Shown: positions 12,915-27,900, counted from the first letter of the stretch. The stretch: 64,000 nucleotides of DNA from Apis mellifera (GCF_003254395.2 NC_037644.1:1853001-1917000), one strand, 5' to 3'. Notes: generated from the sequence alone by a model not told the origin. Numbers and translations are program-made.

Positions 12915-15900
12915 CTGCAACAGCGGATCCAACGATACCAATTAACCCTGGATACTCTCGTTTAACCTCTAACTTCGGTAAGAGCGTCGACTATAGTCGA
13001 CAAATGAGCCCACACAGCCGACTATAGTCGACGGCCAGGAATTTTATCTTATCTCTGCAGTTGCGAAGCCCAACGCGGTTCTGTGACGTTTTTACACGTG
13101 TAAAATAGTTATTACATTTCTCTTTGTATTTATAGCAAGTCAATGGGCACAGTTGAGAAAAGTATTCGTGGCCGATAGGCGCCGTACCGAAGTGATTAAG
13201 ATTCGAGGGATCTGTTTGTTTGATTCGATAATGAGGGATATTTATAAAGAGATATTATTCTCTTCGTATCCTTTATTAAAGTCGCGAATATACGAATATA
13301 ATTCGATCGAATCGTTTAAATCGGCGATTGCGTAACTAAGATTCGCGTACGATTTCCGCATGCGATCTCGCGTAAATGTCACCGGCTTGTTTATTCGCAC
13401 TCGGTTTCCACGAGATTTAGGATTCGACGAGAAACGGTGCGTGGGCAATTGGCCGAATTTACGATCGAGATAATCGCATTCGACTTCTTTATGTCACATT
13501 CTTCGAGCAAAGAACGGGCGATAACAGTTTGTTAATTAATTTCGTTTTTATGTGTAGTTTACGAAATAAAGAAAATTTTCACTTGCGATTTTGCACCCAA
13601 TTTTCCTCGAATAATTAAATACTTATCTTGTTATTAGAAAAATTAATTTTTTTAATTTAAGTTCTCGTTTTCTTCGAGCAATTATCCCTATTATTGTCCA
13701 TCGAATTCTTCCTCCCCCATATGAAAATGAAAATTTTATTCCCCACTTTCTTATCTTCGCGATATCCTTCTACGGCTCAATTTTAATCGAAGATATTTCG
13801 ATTGCATAATTTCGGTAATAACGGATGAAACCATTGACGTTTCTTGCAGAGAACGATTACATTCTTTATAATAAAAAAAAGTTATCAGTGGAAGTTTGTC
13901 AATTAGAGGTAATAATAATAAACGCAGAGAGAACATTCGAAAAACATTCGTGGAACGCATTTTTAATGGTACGAGAAATACATTGCCAGAAACAATTTTT
14001 ACGAATATTATTTCAAGGAAATATTTTATGCGATCTGGACGTGTTCCAAGACAATAGGCATAATTTCTCGATAATATTATTCCTCTCGAAAAATAAATTG
14101 AGAAGCAAGTTGAAAGTAGTTTGAATTGATGTATTATAATAGAAAATAGTTTCAACGACTAACTATTTGGAAAATTGGAAATGTGCATTCTTATTTGCAA
14201 TAATACAATAATTGAAATAATTCATTTTAACTTCCAAAGGAAAACGTGAGATTCTCGTATATTTTTCTGTTATTCAAAAATTGTATCGTACTTCCATGCT
14301 ATTCAAAATTCAAAAATTTTGCGATTCTTACACATTGTCGTATCCTTGTAAAAAAAGAAAAAAAAGAAATTAGAAATTTCAATATTGCATTACCTTTTAA
14401 ATACTATCGTTCGAATACGATCTTCCCGATAGATACAGATACTTCCTTTTTCAAAATCCACCTTACCTTACCTTCCCTCCCACGGTCGAAACGAAAAAGG
14501 GAATCGAATCGTTATTTAGAAGTGGATCACGGTAGCTCCACTTACGTCATACCCCTAACGTAAATAAATAAAACGCATATAAAATGAAACGTATATAATA
14601 TCCCACGTAACATCGAGGGCTCCTCTTCTTTATATTTTATTATATATTATATACCGTCCAATACGTTTTGGACCACCTTGTAGCTCATTAATATTCAATC
14701 TACACGAGCACACGTGTACACTTAACCTGACATTTAACCGACTGTGAAGGATTACGCGAGGAAAGGGATATCTGTGTGCGCGAGGCGTGTGGGCGATCTT
14801 CAACGGCAACCTGTCCACGGAACAATCGCCAACGGTCGATCCTCGATAACGTTTTGCCTCGAATACCGTGATTCACGCACTTGACACGTACTCCACATCT
14901 TTCTACGCCCGGTTTCCTACTACCTTCGCGTAGTATTTCTTTTTATTTGCGTTTGAAAATTTTATTTTTCTTCCTTCTCTTTCTTTCTAATCCGAAGAGA
15001 AATAATTCGAGAGTACGATTTATATTTTTTTTTAAACGTTACGATTTTCAAATTTATGCACGTTTGTTCGATTTTCGTTTATAAACTTTCGTTTGAATCT
15101 AAGAAATTTTTCAGCGGTGAGAGGATATAAAATATGGAGCAGTTTAAAATATTATATGTTGTATAATTGTTTTGTAATCTTCTCTGATATCTAAATGACT
15201 TTTTTCTCGGATTAAAATTTTTGATTGATGACGTAAAGAAATGCTCGAATGGGACAAAAAAATCTGAGGAGTGAAAGATTTATAGAGTTCGAACTAAATT
15301 CTTGTTACCAGGCTGGGCAATCCAGGATAATAAAGTTACTAGATAAATACTACACGAAAATAAACGAATAATCAACTTGCGTTTGTTAAAGTTTGAGATA
15401 AAAAATTGAAAAGAAAAATATTACGATAAATTCAACGTGTAAATCACATTAAAGAGAAGAAAGAAAACAAGTAAACGAAAAGGAAAGAGGGGAAATAAGA
15501 AAAATGTCGAGAGCTCGAGAAAGTTTGAAACGCAAGAGGATGTGTGTACTTGTACAATAGTTCGTTTTGTTCGTCCATCCTTGATACGTTCGTATTAAAC
15601 TGAATGACTCGCTTTGATCGAAAAGCCACACGAGAATCATGCGTTTTCTTCGCAGCGGGATGCGATTATCACGATCGTTCCACGATTTCACTCGGCTTAC
15701 AGTTATGAAACGGCCTATATGCTAAGAGTCTATTTAACCAATATTATTCTCTTTCCTCCTTTTATCTTTCTATTTAATGATTTGTCATTTGTATAGGAGA
15801 AAAGAATTTTTCGGAACGGAATATAACAAGTTTAAAAGAATAAAGAATAATATTTGATATAATTTTATGCTCCAATCATTATTTCGCGAAAGGATCAATA

Positions 15901-18900
15901 ATCGTTGCATCATTTATTTAAAAAAAATTTCAAGTAAGGAACGATGTTGAAAAAATTTATCAAAGGATATGAGAACCGAAGAATATCATCTTATTACACT
16001 AATTATACGTTCTTTATAGTTCATATATGTATTCAAAAAATCCACGACTCTTAACTTTCGTCATTTCTCTTGAATTACGAAAGATCGTATTCATTTCTAA
16101 CGAAACGAATTCATAAAAACCGTTTTTACTTTCAACGATACCTTAAGAAGATTTGGATCGACGATTTTACGTAACCGCTCTAATCTCCTTCGACTATAGA
16201 ATAATCAGAGGATCATTCGTCAAAGTAATTTTCAAAACCGCTTGAAACTCTACCTCTCAAACGATTCTTCTAACAATCGAAAACACCAACACACATTGCC
16301 CGAAAAAAACTTTCGCCATTCACGAATTTCCGTCGCAACCTCGACCCGGCCAACGGTATTACAACACGCGGTATTCGCGTAACAGGCGTGCCAACCCACG
16401 CACTCTTGACAGCCCATAAATCCCGACGCGGGGATCGAAAACTTTTCGACGCGAAAATAGCATAGAAATGAAACCAAGTGAAAACTCGCTTACTTTGACA
16501 ATCGGCAACCGTGGGTGATCCTTGCGTGCCGGAATTTCCGTTTCCACCGGTCGGCTGGACTGCTCCTAGGCTTCTGTAACCTTCGTCGGACACCTCGCTG
16601 CAATTATCCGAGTGCTCTCCGTCGTGTGGCGACTTGGTGTAATGTACCGTTACGTCTTTGCCGAAATTCTCCAACACCGGCTCCTCCTTGATCGCCGGTG
16701 GGCTAGGGGTAGGACTTCGGCTGCTCGAGTCCTCGCGACACTTGTAGTTGTAAATCGTCGGCTCGTATTTCGGCGTGTCGTCCTTCTCCACCGCCCTGCG
16801 CGCCACCCCGCCCTCCACCACGTATCGTCTCGTGAATTCCTCCGTTAGGGGGACTTTCGTGCGGATTTCTTGGTGGAGATCCTTCTTCGCATCCTAGAAA
16901 AATGTTCAGTTTGAGAATTTTTTAAAGTGGCAATTATTATTTCTCATTTCTTGAGAAGTTTTAATATTGGGTTGGCAACTAAGTAATTGCGGATTTTTTT
17001 TAGAAAATCAAAGACAATTTTTTCATGGAACTAAATTGTGTTGCCCATTTTGATCAATGACCTTTTGCCATCTTTCAGGTAGCATCATAATCCCACGTTC
17101 ATAAAACTTGTGGTTTTTTATTAGCGAAAAACTGAATCAGGTACGATTTGATATCATCATCATTATCGAAATTTTTACCGTTCAAGGAGTTTTGTAAAGA
17201 TCGAAACAAAAGGTAATCGGATGGTGCAAGATCAGGACTATATGGTGGATGTGCAAAACATCCCAACCAAGCTCCAATAATTTTTGCCGAGTGACCAAAG
17301 ATGCGCGTGGCCTTGCATTGTCATGATGGAATACAACATCTTTTCGATTTGTCAATTCGGGCCGCTTTTCTTCAACCGCATTGTTTAATTTCGTTAGTTG
17401 TTCAATGTAGACAACAGAATTGATCGTTCGGTTGGATGGTAAGAGTTCAAAATAGACAATTCCTTTGTAATCCCACCAAACTGATAACAAAATCTTCTTT
17501 CGATGAATACCAGCTTTTGATGTTGTTCGAGCTGGTTCACGTGGCCTGCTTCACCATCTTTCTACTTGATATTGTTGTAAACAACCCATTTTTCATCGCC
17601 AGTTATCAGTCGTTTTAAAAATGGATCATTTTCATTACGTTTCTTTAGCAAATCGCAGCTGTTAATGCGTTGCGTTAAATGCTTTTCTTTCAGTTCGTGA
17701 GGAACCCATGTATCGAGTTTTTGAACATAGCCAAGTTGTTTTAAGTGGTTTTCAATGCATGTATATGATACATGAAGCTTCTCTGCAATCTCACGAGTTG
17801 TACTGTGACGATCCGAATCGATTATTGCTTTGATTAGGTCGTCATCAACTTCAACTGGACGACCAGAGCGTTTTTCGTCTTCGAGTGAAAAATCACAAGA
17901 ATGAAATTTGTCAAACCAATTTTGACACTGCCGTTCTTTTAAGGCTTCGTCGCCATAAACAGCGCATAACTTTTTGTGATGCCGTTTTTCCCTTTGCGAA
18001 AATAAAAAAGCAAAATATGACGATAATGTTCCTTTTGATTTTCCATTTTTCAACGAAAACTACGCAATCGATCAAAAAACTTTTTTTACTGATTGACAGC
18101 TGAATTGCCAACTATCAAATAACAAAACGTGTTTTACATTTGGACTACGCCAGCAAACCTAAAAATTCAACTGAAGCCATTCTATGAGTAATATCCGCAA
18201 TTACTTAGTTGCCAACCTAATACATAAAATATTCAAATTAAAGTCTACACTAAAAAAAAGATGATACGGATTCATCTCTTGTACAACAGGAAAATTACAA
18301 GTATTCTCAACAAAATCATTTCAATTCACCCATCCAATTTCCTAACCTAATCCCTCCACTAACTTTGACCTTATCTAAATCCCTTATCCAATAAATAACC
18401 TCCATAATTCCTCAAAATAACCCAAATCTCTCCATTTACCAACCTTCGCTTCCTGATGCTGCCTTCCGTGATGGGTCGGTGAACGAGCCTCCTCGTACAG
18501 GCTTCTACCAGCCGAATCCACCGCGGATCCACCACCCTTTATCGCGCTGTCCACTTTCGTCGTTGGACTGGTGGATCTGAGTTGAGCCTTCGGTGTTGGG
18601 GATCTCGATCGTTGCTTGCCAAAGTCCGGCTGATGGACAGGGCTGCCCAAGAACTTCCTCTGCGGCGTTGGGCTCCTCGATCGATTCACCTTTCGTTGCT
18701 CGTCGCCCCCCGTCGCCTGTTGCTGCTGCTTACCACAGCCGAGATGGTGGGGCGTGGGCGATCGGGACCGATTGCTGGGTGCGCCGCCTTTGGCCCCGTG
18801 CGCCGATTGCTGATTCTGCATCGTGCCAGCGCACGAACCGACGCTCGACGCCGAACTCCGTCGAGTTCTAGGGGGTGATCTGCGGATCAGCAACCGGATT

Positions 18901-21900
18901 TTTCTCTAACGGGTCGTGGGGGTAGGCAATTATGCAAGGGTTTCATTTTATAATGCATTTTTTTTTTGATGTGTATTTGATGATCAAATTTATAAATTTT
19001 AAATTTGTTTGTTTTTTGCTCTTCAATGCATATCTTGCCTATCCTTCTATTATAAAATACCTTCAATTGGTAGAATTGTTAATTTAGTTATATTTTGGTT
19101 TGAATTATTTGAATTGGGATGATTTAGATATTAGAAATGTTAGATTTTAATGGAATAGAAGGATCTGTCAACATGAAAGGGCTAATATCAATATATTCAA
19201 AATATAATCTGTTCGATAGAATGAAGATGTAAAGTTTTAAAAATCAAAAATGATGAAGAGAGATTTTCTTCACTCTTTTAAAGTTTCTTATAAATTTGTT
19301 TTGAAAGTTGATTTAAGGTAAGGAAAATATCTTTAGAATACAAAATATATTCGCACCCTTAAAGGTTCTTCTCATTCTAACAAAAAATAATTTCTGGTGC
19401 ATAATCTTTGACTGGAGGAAGCGGTAGAAAATGTTTGCTTTGAAACGAATGACTGCGGACAGGCAAATGACACCTTAGAAGAAGAAAATTACTCACCTTT
19501 CGTAATGTACCTGCGCGCTTCCAAGGTCGAACGACCCTCCAGCCTTTTGAATCAATTTTGCTGAGATCATCGAGCGATGTGCTGCAAGAAAAAAAGAAAA
19601 GAAAAGAAAAAATTATAAAAATAGAAAAAGAGAGAGAAAAAAAAAAACATCTGCGATCGCGCGTTATGCATCCTGATTGCACAATTGGTCACGATACCCG
19701 TTTTTCATCTGGTTTTTGCTAGATGGTCGTTAAAGGATAGGAACGTCATTTAGCGCTAATAGATATTTTCTGTGAGCAGGTTGGCTTCAATGCGCGAAAG
19801 ACGAAAAGGATTAAAAACGTATATAAATAAAAATTGAATGTGTTTTAATCGCGTTGAGGGAATAAGAATGAATTGGAAAATAAATACAAGTATTTTTTTT
19901 TTGTTATTTTGTTCTTTTATAACAAGATACAAGTCGAAAGGACTTTTAATCTGTATGATGTAATGAAGAGATTCATAGGATATATTTTATGATAAAAAAA
20001 CATGATTGAGAGAAGTGTAATCTTGGATATTAAGATGTAATAAAAATATTATAAGAAACGCTCAAAGGAATATTTAATAAAAATTTCAATTGGGAAAGAA
20101 TTTCAAACAACTGTAATCAAGAATTACAGGAATAAATTTCTTAATAAATAATATTGAATTAAAATTGTAATAAAACAAATATCTTACGTTCAAAGAAGCA
20201 TAAATATTTCCATTAAATCATCGATGTTACTATTTATTAAACTCCTTGAATAATCATATTTTTTTAAAACAAATCAGTTCGTAAATTTCCGATCACAAAA
20301 AAAAAAAAATAAGGAAAGAAACGGTCCATCTTTAACAAACTCGTAACACGTAACAAAATCTCTGAAAGTCTCCGACCATCATCTTTATTTTCGACGACAA
20401 TGAGCTCATCCTTGTTTAAACTGTCACCGATGTCCCATATTTTTTTATACGTTTCACGATTAGCGCCATCAAAAAGAAAAGAAAGATAAAAAGTAAAGAG
20501 AAGAGATTCCGCGCGAAATATCGAAAGATTCACTTACAAGTTCTGCATCGACATGGATCGTGTTTGTCCAAATAATGGCTAAGGGTGTCCCAACCTCCAC
20601 CTACTCGAACCATAACGTGGCTTCGAAGGATTCGCACGAAAATCAACACTTTCGTGTCTCCGATTCGATATTTCCCTTCGGAAACGCGAATCATAGGGAA
20701 CTGAGTGGGGCATGTGCACCTTTCTACCAAATCACGAACCTGAAATATAAAAATAACAACGTGTTATTAAAAAATATATATGAGAAAAGATATTTGAAAA
20801 TTATTTAAGAATGAATTTTTAATACTTAACAGTTGAATCTTTACATATCTTTTTAAATATCTGTCACGCAAATGGATCAAGTTAAATGTATAGAAGAATT
20901 CGTATTAAAAAAAAATTTTATTGTGTATAATTAAATTTAAAAAATTTTAAACAACGAAGAGATACATGAAAGTGATATTTCTGTGAAATTTTGAATTTTA
21001 AAAAAAGAAAAAAAGGAATGTTTAATGTATAGATTTTTTTTGGTGTACAATAATTATGAACAGTTGTGAGAAAATGTATCCGTTAAATGTGTGTTAAATC
21101 ATTGTTATGGAATTTCAAGCGATCGTTCGTAGAGAGACTTCGAAATACTCGACTAATTAGATTACAAACATAATCGGATCAACTGATATTTCACGTTTTC
21201 TTACAACATGTATTTCGATGTAGGATAGATTTAGATTCTAATCTTAAACGCGATGTTAAGAGATACAAAAGGTTGGAAAGTAACTAGATTAAGTAAATAT
21301 CTTGTGAAAACAATCGATTTAATCTTTTCCCTATTGAATTTCGCACTAGCATATTTTCTTATATTTTAGAACAAATTTTTCCCTCTCAAAGTATAACCAA
21401 TAAGCAATAAAGCTTTTTTAAAGAAATAAAAATATAGTTAAAAAATTTCTCTTATCTTTCAACGATCAAACATCTAGAAAGCATTAAATACATTTTTATA
21501 CATTACTTTCTCGTTTTAATATATTATTTTAAACAATCTTTTTCTCGTATTCAAGAATCACAATTAATAAAATAACTGCTTTTGAATTACACTCTAAATA
21601 CCTTTTTTTCTGTAACAAAGAAAAAGAAAGAAAGAAAGAGAAATCAATGGATTTTCCTTCCTGATATTTATACGCACGATATTTTATGATAATTAGAAGC
21701 TAAACAAAACGAATATTTCGAACAAAACGATTCCAAATAAAAATGATATCAGTTCCCGTTGGATAATGGTCTTCCACCATTCGCCTTTGGGGTATGTCTA
21801 CATTTTTCTGGATTTTCAATGCGGCGAAGTGAAAGCACTGTACTGCGCCCTATCTGTCCGTCCGTCAAATATGCTCGCGGCACTGCGAGATCCCTCTAAA

Positions 21901-24900
21901 GGATTTAAATTTTATCGACTTTTAACCGGTTGTTAATTTTGTTCTCACCCGCCATGACGCGGGCAATACGCATACTTCCTGCTTCTATGTTCTAAAAATA
22001 TTTCCACACTAGATGAATTATTATTCGAGGAAATGATGTTTGAAAACCTATTATTCACATATTTGGATGTAGCATTATTTTATTTTATATAATTTTTTAA
22101 TTAAAATCGTATTAAATACTTCCACTTGGATCCTAAAATTCGAAATGTAAAAACATTTGCGAATATAGAAATCTCATATTTATTACAATATACAAAACTT
22201 TTCTAATCCGTCATAATTGCAAAACAAGATTAACTAGGAAAAAAAAATTACTAGATCGAACTACTGATAATTCATCGTTCATTTTCCAACTAAATATACG
22301 ATTCTAAGGATAAAAGGAATTCCTGAGTACGAAGAGGAAAAAAATGTAAGAAAATTCGAAATGTGAAAACATTTGCGAATATAAAAATCTCATATTTATT
22401 ATAATATATACAAAAGAAAATTTTTCTAATTCGTCATAATTGTAAAACAAGATTAACTAGGAAAAAAAAAATTACTAGATTGAATAATTCATCGTTCATT
22501 AATTTTCCAACTAAATATACGATTCTGAGGATAAAAGGAATTCCTGACGGTACGAAGAGGAAAAAAATGTAAGAAAATTCGAAATGTGAAAACATTTGCG
22601 AATATAAAAATCTCATATTTATTATAATATATACAAAAGAAAATTTTTCTAATTCGTCATAATTGTAAAACAAGATTAACTAGGAAAAAAAAAATTACTA
22701 GATTGAATAATTCATCGTTCATTAATTTTCCAACTAAATATACGATTCTGAGGATAAAAGGAATTCCTGACGGTACGAAGAGGAAAAAAATGTAAGAAAA
22801 TTCGAAATGTGAAAACATTTGCGAATATAAAAATCTCATATTTATTATAATATATACAAAAGAAAATTTTTCTAATTCGTCATAATTGTAAAACAAGATT
22901 AACTAGGAAAAGAAAAAAAAATTACTAGATCGAAGTACTGATAATTCATCGTTCATTAATCTTCCAACTAAATACGATTTTGAGGAATTCCTGACAGTAC
23001 GAGGGGAAAAAAAATATAAAAAAACTCGAAATGTAAAAACATTTGCGAATATAGAAATCTCATATTTATTATAATATATACAAAAGAAAATTTTTCTAAT
23101 TCGTCATAATTGTAAAACAAGATTAACTAGGAAAAGAAAAAAAAATTACTAGATCGAACTAACTGATAATTCATCGTTCATTAATCTTCCAACTAAATAT
23201 ACGATTCTGAGGATAAAAGGAATTCCTGACGGTACGAGGGGGGGAAAAAAATGTGAGAAAAGACTCGAACCAATTATCTCGAATCAGTTGGAAAGAGACC
23301 CCGTTATTCCAGCCGCGACCAAACTTTCTTCTCCCGACGTATTAAGTCGCCCGCGTTATTGATTACGCTCCTGTTATCGCCATGGCGAATCAGCCGGGGA
23401 TAAATATATATCATTTACGTGCGAACACCCACAGGCGAGCTTTTGACAGTAGAACGGTGAAAATTATTTATCGCTGGATCGTTGCATCCACACGGTTCGG
23501 GATTTCTGAACGTGGTGGCGCTCGCATACTTTCTTGCGCGCACCAACCTCTCCTCTCTGCTATTCCCATCCGTCCACGACGAACATTTTTTTCCTCGCCG
23601 ATGATTTACACCTATTTTACACAAACGCGTACCGGTGCAATTTTCTGACATTTTTACCAATCACGAATACCACTAGGATGGAACGAACAATCGATTAGGA
23701 ACATGGATATTTTTGCGATTGGTGGATCGAAAGAAAGAGGTTATGTGATGTATGATGTTGAATTTGATGATATATATATATGAAACTTTGTTTTATTTAT
23801 TGATGATGATCAATTGGTAGAGTTGGAAGATATCAGCATTGAGGTATGGAAAAGTTGAAAAATTTAATTTAAATTGAAAAATAAATTCGATTAAAAATTT
23901 TTTTTTTTTTAATTTTCTGAGATTATTTCTGGATATCAATTTATACATTGTATAAACTAACACTTTCTAAATACTGCAGAAATACGACATTTACTTTAGA
24001 AATGTCAAGTATCAATTACAAGCTATTTAAACCGTAAAAGATGGCGCTCGAAGCATCGATTGGAGCGAAGGGGTGTGCCTTTGACAAGCAATTATTTTGA
24101 AACGTGCTATAAAAAGAAGAACATGCGAGAAAAGAAAACGATGTTCCAATTCATTTTTCATGCAAATTTTCCACGCTAAATACATAATGTCCCTATTGCA
24201 TCCTCTCCACAGAATATGAAAAAGAAGAATCTAGAAATACGTAACAATTGTATAATTAACCATGTACGTGCATGAAACAGGAAGAATCATTGTTGGAAAA
24301 AAAATTATAGAAAAATATACGAAAGTGAGATACAATAATCGAGGGAAAGGAAACGATGGACGATAAATCATTGTCGCGAACGGTTGATTGGAATTCTAGG
24401 AGCGTACAGGAGGTGTTCCTGTTGACGTGGTCGCTTTGCGTCACATCGTTTCTTGTTCCAAATATTTCATTTCACGCGGATCTGCGTCTCGACGTTTCAA
24501 AAGCAGGATGTGTTTGTTCGCCCCATAGTGATTATTGAATTATGCAAATCCAATCATCTATCGGGATTCGTACATGTCTCTAAATTCTATCGACGTTTCA
24601 TTATTGCCACATCATTTGGTGATTGATACTTAATAGTAGTTAATTATATACCCAGATTTGGAAACAAACTGTAGTTTAAAATAGCAGTTAATCTTAGATT
24701 TGGAAACAATTCTTTGCAAAGATTCATCGGCTCGATGAATTTCGTCCGGACGTGCGGATCGATTTCAGTAACATCGCTCGTATTGCCGACATTTTCTGAT
24801 TTGCTTTTGCGACACATCGATTGTCTACGACTCAGTAACTTTCTAGGCTATATGTTTCCCATTTAGATACATTCGTTCAAAACAAGTTGTGGAATAGAAT

Positions 24901-27900
24901 AAAAAATAAAGATATAAATCGTGATCCCTGATTTTTTAAAAGTATCATTGATAAAAAAATTATTGATAAATAATCACTTATTTTGATAATTAATAATAGA
25001 AGATTATACGTAAAATTTATAAATTAAATTTCCTAGACTCTATTTTTGAATACATTTTAATATCCCTAAATTTCTAGTGATCTATTTAACATTATATTAT
25101 GCCAACATAATATAATTCGACAACTAGATATCTAAAAAAAAAAAAAAAAAAAGAAAAATTCCTAAACAAATTGGATATTATCGAAGAGTCATTAACATTG
25201 AAGTAACAGTTTCCAGAATTTAGACGGTACAATGTGGCTCACGTATCGCTCGGAACAAATAGTATGGCGCATTGCAGGTGAGCGGACAGGATGAATGGTT
25301 ATGATGCTATAATGCAAGGCCGCTACGGCTTACGTAATAGAGCCTAACCTAACGATACGGAACACGGTTTGTTATCGATGCAATCGTTTAGAAAGGTTCA
25401 TAGGAAAAGCTTAGTTAGTTGGCAAGACACTGGTCATCATAGATGCGATACAAAAAGACAATTAACGATATTATTGAAAAATAATATTGAGAATTTTACG
25501 TTGGAAATATTTTAATTATATCTAGAACGAATATATTTTTATATTTTTAATAAATGGATTGTAATCTACTTTTATTTTGGATACGATGTATTAATTAAAT
25601 TAAAATACTTTTTATATATTTTTTTTTGTACTAATAATAATGTGAAGATACTATAAGAAGAGAATGTAAATAATAAAAAGTGCAATATATTTGAGAAATT
25701 CTATTTTTCTCTAACCAGAAAAAATTTTCGCAAGAGAGAGCTAATCACTCGTCAATTTTACAAAAAAAAAAATCTATCTGTCACTCAAGTTGGAAGAAGC
25801 ATAATATAACATTGAAATGCGAACAGATTAAAGACTACGCGCAACATTTTTTTACTTCCTTTCTTGGCCACCGAGGGAAATTCTGACAAGCATACATTAA
25901 ACTCTCTTACTCTTTTTACCTTTTTTTCCCCTCGACTTCTGCTTCTTCCTACAAAGACGTGCATCAGTTTTTTTCAATTTTCAGAAAGCTCGAGCCAAGA
26001 TGACTGACATTGACAGCTTCCACAGCTTCGTACACCGATAGTTAACGAAAAATGGACGAGTCGCGTTGTTATCGTAACAGCATCACGAGGGGATCGCGTA
26101 AACGGTAATTACTCGCGATACGAGGAATTATCCAGCCATTACGGATCGATTTCAACCTTCCGTTTTCTTGTGAAATCCTTTTTTTCTTTTTTTGTCGACC
26201 CGTTCAATCGACTTTCCCTGGAACAGTGACGCAAATGGAAAATTTATCGAATCGAGCGAGAAAATGGCCGCCGAGCACTTCAAAAGCCCTAAATCGAATC
26301 CTAGGGTACCCTAGGATAAAACTATGAACAAATTGACACTTAAAACGAACGTTTTGTACAAAAATTGTAGAATATCGTTTACTAGATATTTTATTAAGAT
26401 ATTCACGTTATAAATACACGTTGTAATTTTTTTTTAATAATCAAAATTTAATAATTTTGAATATATTATATCAATAATTTGCAACTCTAGATCGATCTTC
26501 ACGACGAATAATTTCAGTCAATGAAATTACAATTTTGATTAAGTAATTAAATTCGAATTAAACAATTTTTCATTGCAGTAGCAAAAGTATTCGTGTATCT
26601 AATTTAATCGATCTTTAATTTTAAAATATTGAAACTGAAACAACTATATTCTACATTCTTTAAAAAAAAGAAATACTTAAAATAACTCATACGATACGTT
26701 CTATAATACACATACACACCGAAAAATGATACTTCTATTGCGTTATATTCTTGCGCCGTGCAGTAAGAAAGGAAACAGTGGAGAACAAATCGCGCACTTT
26801 ATACCGGAAGTCGGGAGAGAAGCAAAGCGAAGTGGAATAATTCTGCGAGTAAGGCGAAACGACCTGGAGAAAAATTCAGGAATTAATTCGACGCTTATAT
26901 ATATGCGTGGGTGGTGAACGGTTTAACTGCCTCTCCATTTTCTCTCTCTCTCTCTCTTTCTCCCTCTTTCATTATTCCCCTTTCCTTCTACTATCGATAT
27001 CCTTTTATTTCATTACATCCACTTTTATTATATAAAATAAATCATTATTAAATTGTTCCTTCCTTTTCTAACCTAACCTTTCACTTCTCCAACTGCAAAC
27101 AAATTGTGAAACATATTTTTTTTCCAATTAAAAGAAGTTTAAATTACAACGAAGATCTCGTGTAGAAGATAATAAATATGGTGGATGCACGAAAAAGGCA
27201 TTTCACAGAGGAAACGATAGGGGTCAGATAGGATCGGGCGAATGAAGGAAAGTCCCTTCTAAATCCCGGCGGGATTAGTTTTCCACGCTCGTTGTTATGT
27301 TAATGGATACGTCGACATGCGGAAGTATCATCACGACACGGGTACGAAAGGATGTTCAACAAACGAGAAGTGTCCCACGAGCTTATAGGGCGACCCGACA
27401 TTTTGACCTTTTCTCCTCTCTCTCTATCTCTCTCTCTCTGGTGGCCATCACCATAGCCGCCGTGCACATTTGGGAATGTAAGATTGTGGAAAATATTTCA
27501 AGGAAAGGAGGAGAGCGATTAAACACGGAGAGGATTTTACGATTATTGGATTTAGAAGATTCGTCGCGGTTTCGACACCTTTGTGGATATTACCAGCCAA
27601 TCGAAAATCCTATCCCTTGCTTCATTGTTTTATAAATTTAATATATTGTTTTATAATCACTTTCTATATTATAGGGAGAATTATCGGTAATTATTGATAT
27701 TTTTAATCCAAAGTTTTGTATCTTTAAAAAAAAATGGAATTTAAATGGAATCTTTCGTTTTTAAATCTGATAAATTTGATAAAATTTGTTTAATTTTTTT
27801 AGAAAGAGTAAATCAATCATCAATTACAATTATTAAAATGAAAATTGTATTAATCAAGATCATCAAGATAGACAATATCCGATATATTAGTAATTTCAAA

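Noticed and set aside
12525..12965. Long plus-strand open frames opposite the last pigs exon (also 12605-13027, 18582-18878, 47665-48187)
   Set aside because: They are antisense shadows of GC-rich pigs exons. The minus strand gives the recognised domains and consistent splice phases.
19377..19682. Minus-strand open frame reading SLDDLSKIDSKGWRVVRPWK
   Set aside because: It overlaps a real pigs exon but in the wrong phase. Joining from the GAR exon forces the frame SHRSMISAKLIQ, which alone connects to the next exon.
22434..22896. Two identical 79-codon minus-strand open frames
   Set aside because: They arise from two identical copies of a 223-bp tandem repeat; the composition is Phe/Tyr/Ile-rich as expected from AT-rich DNA.
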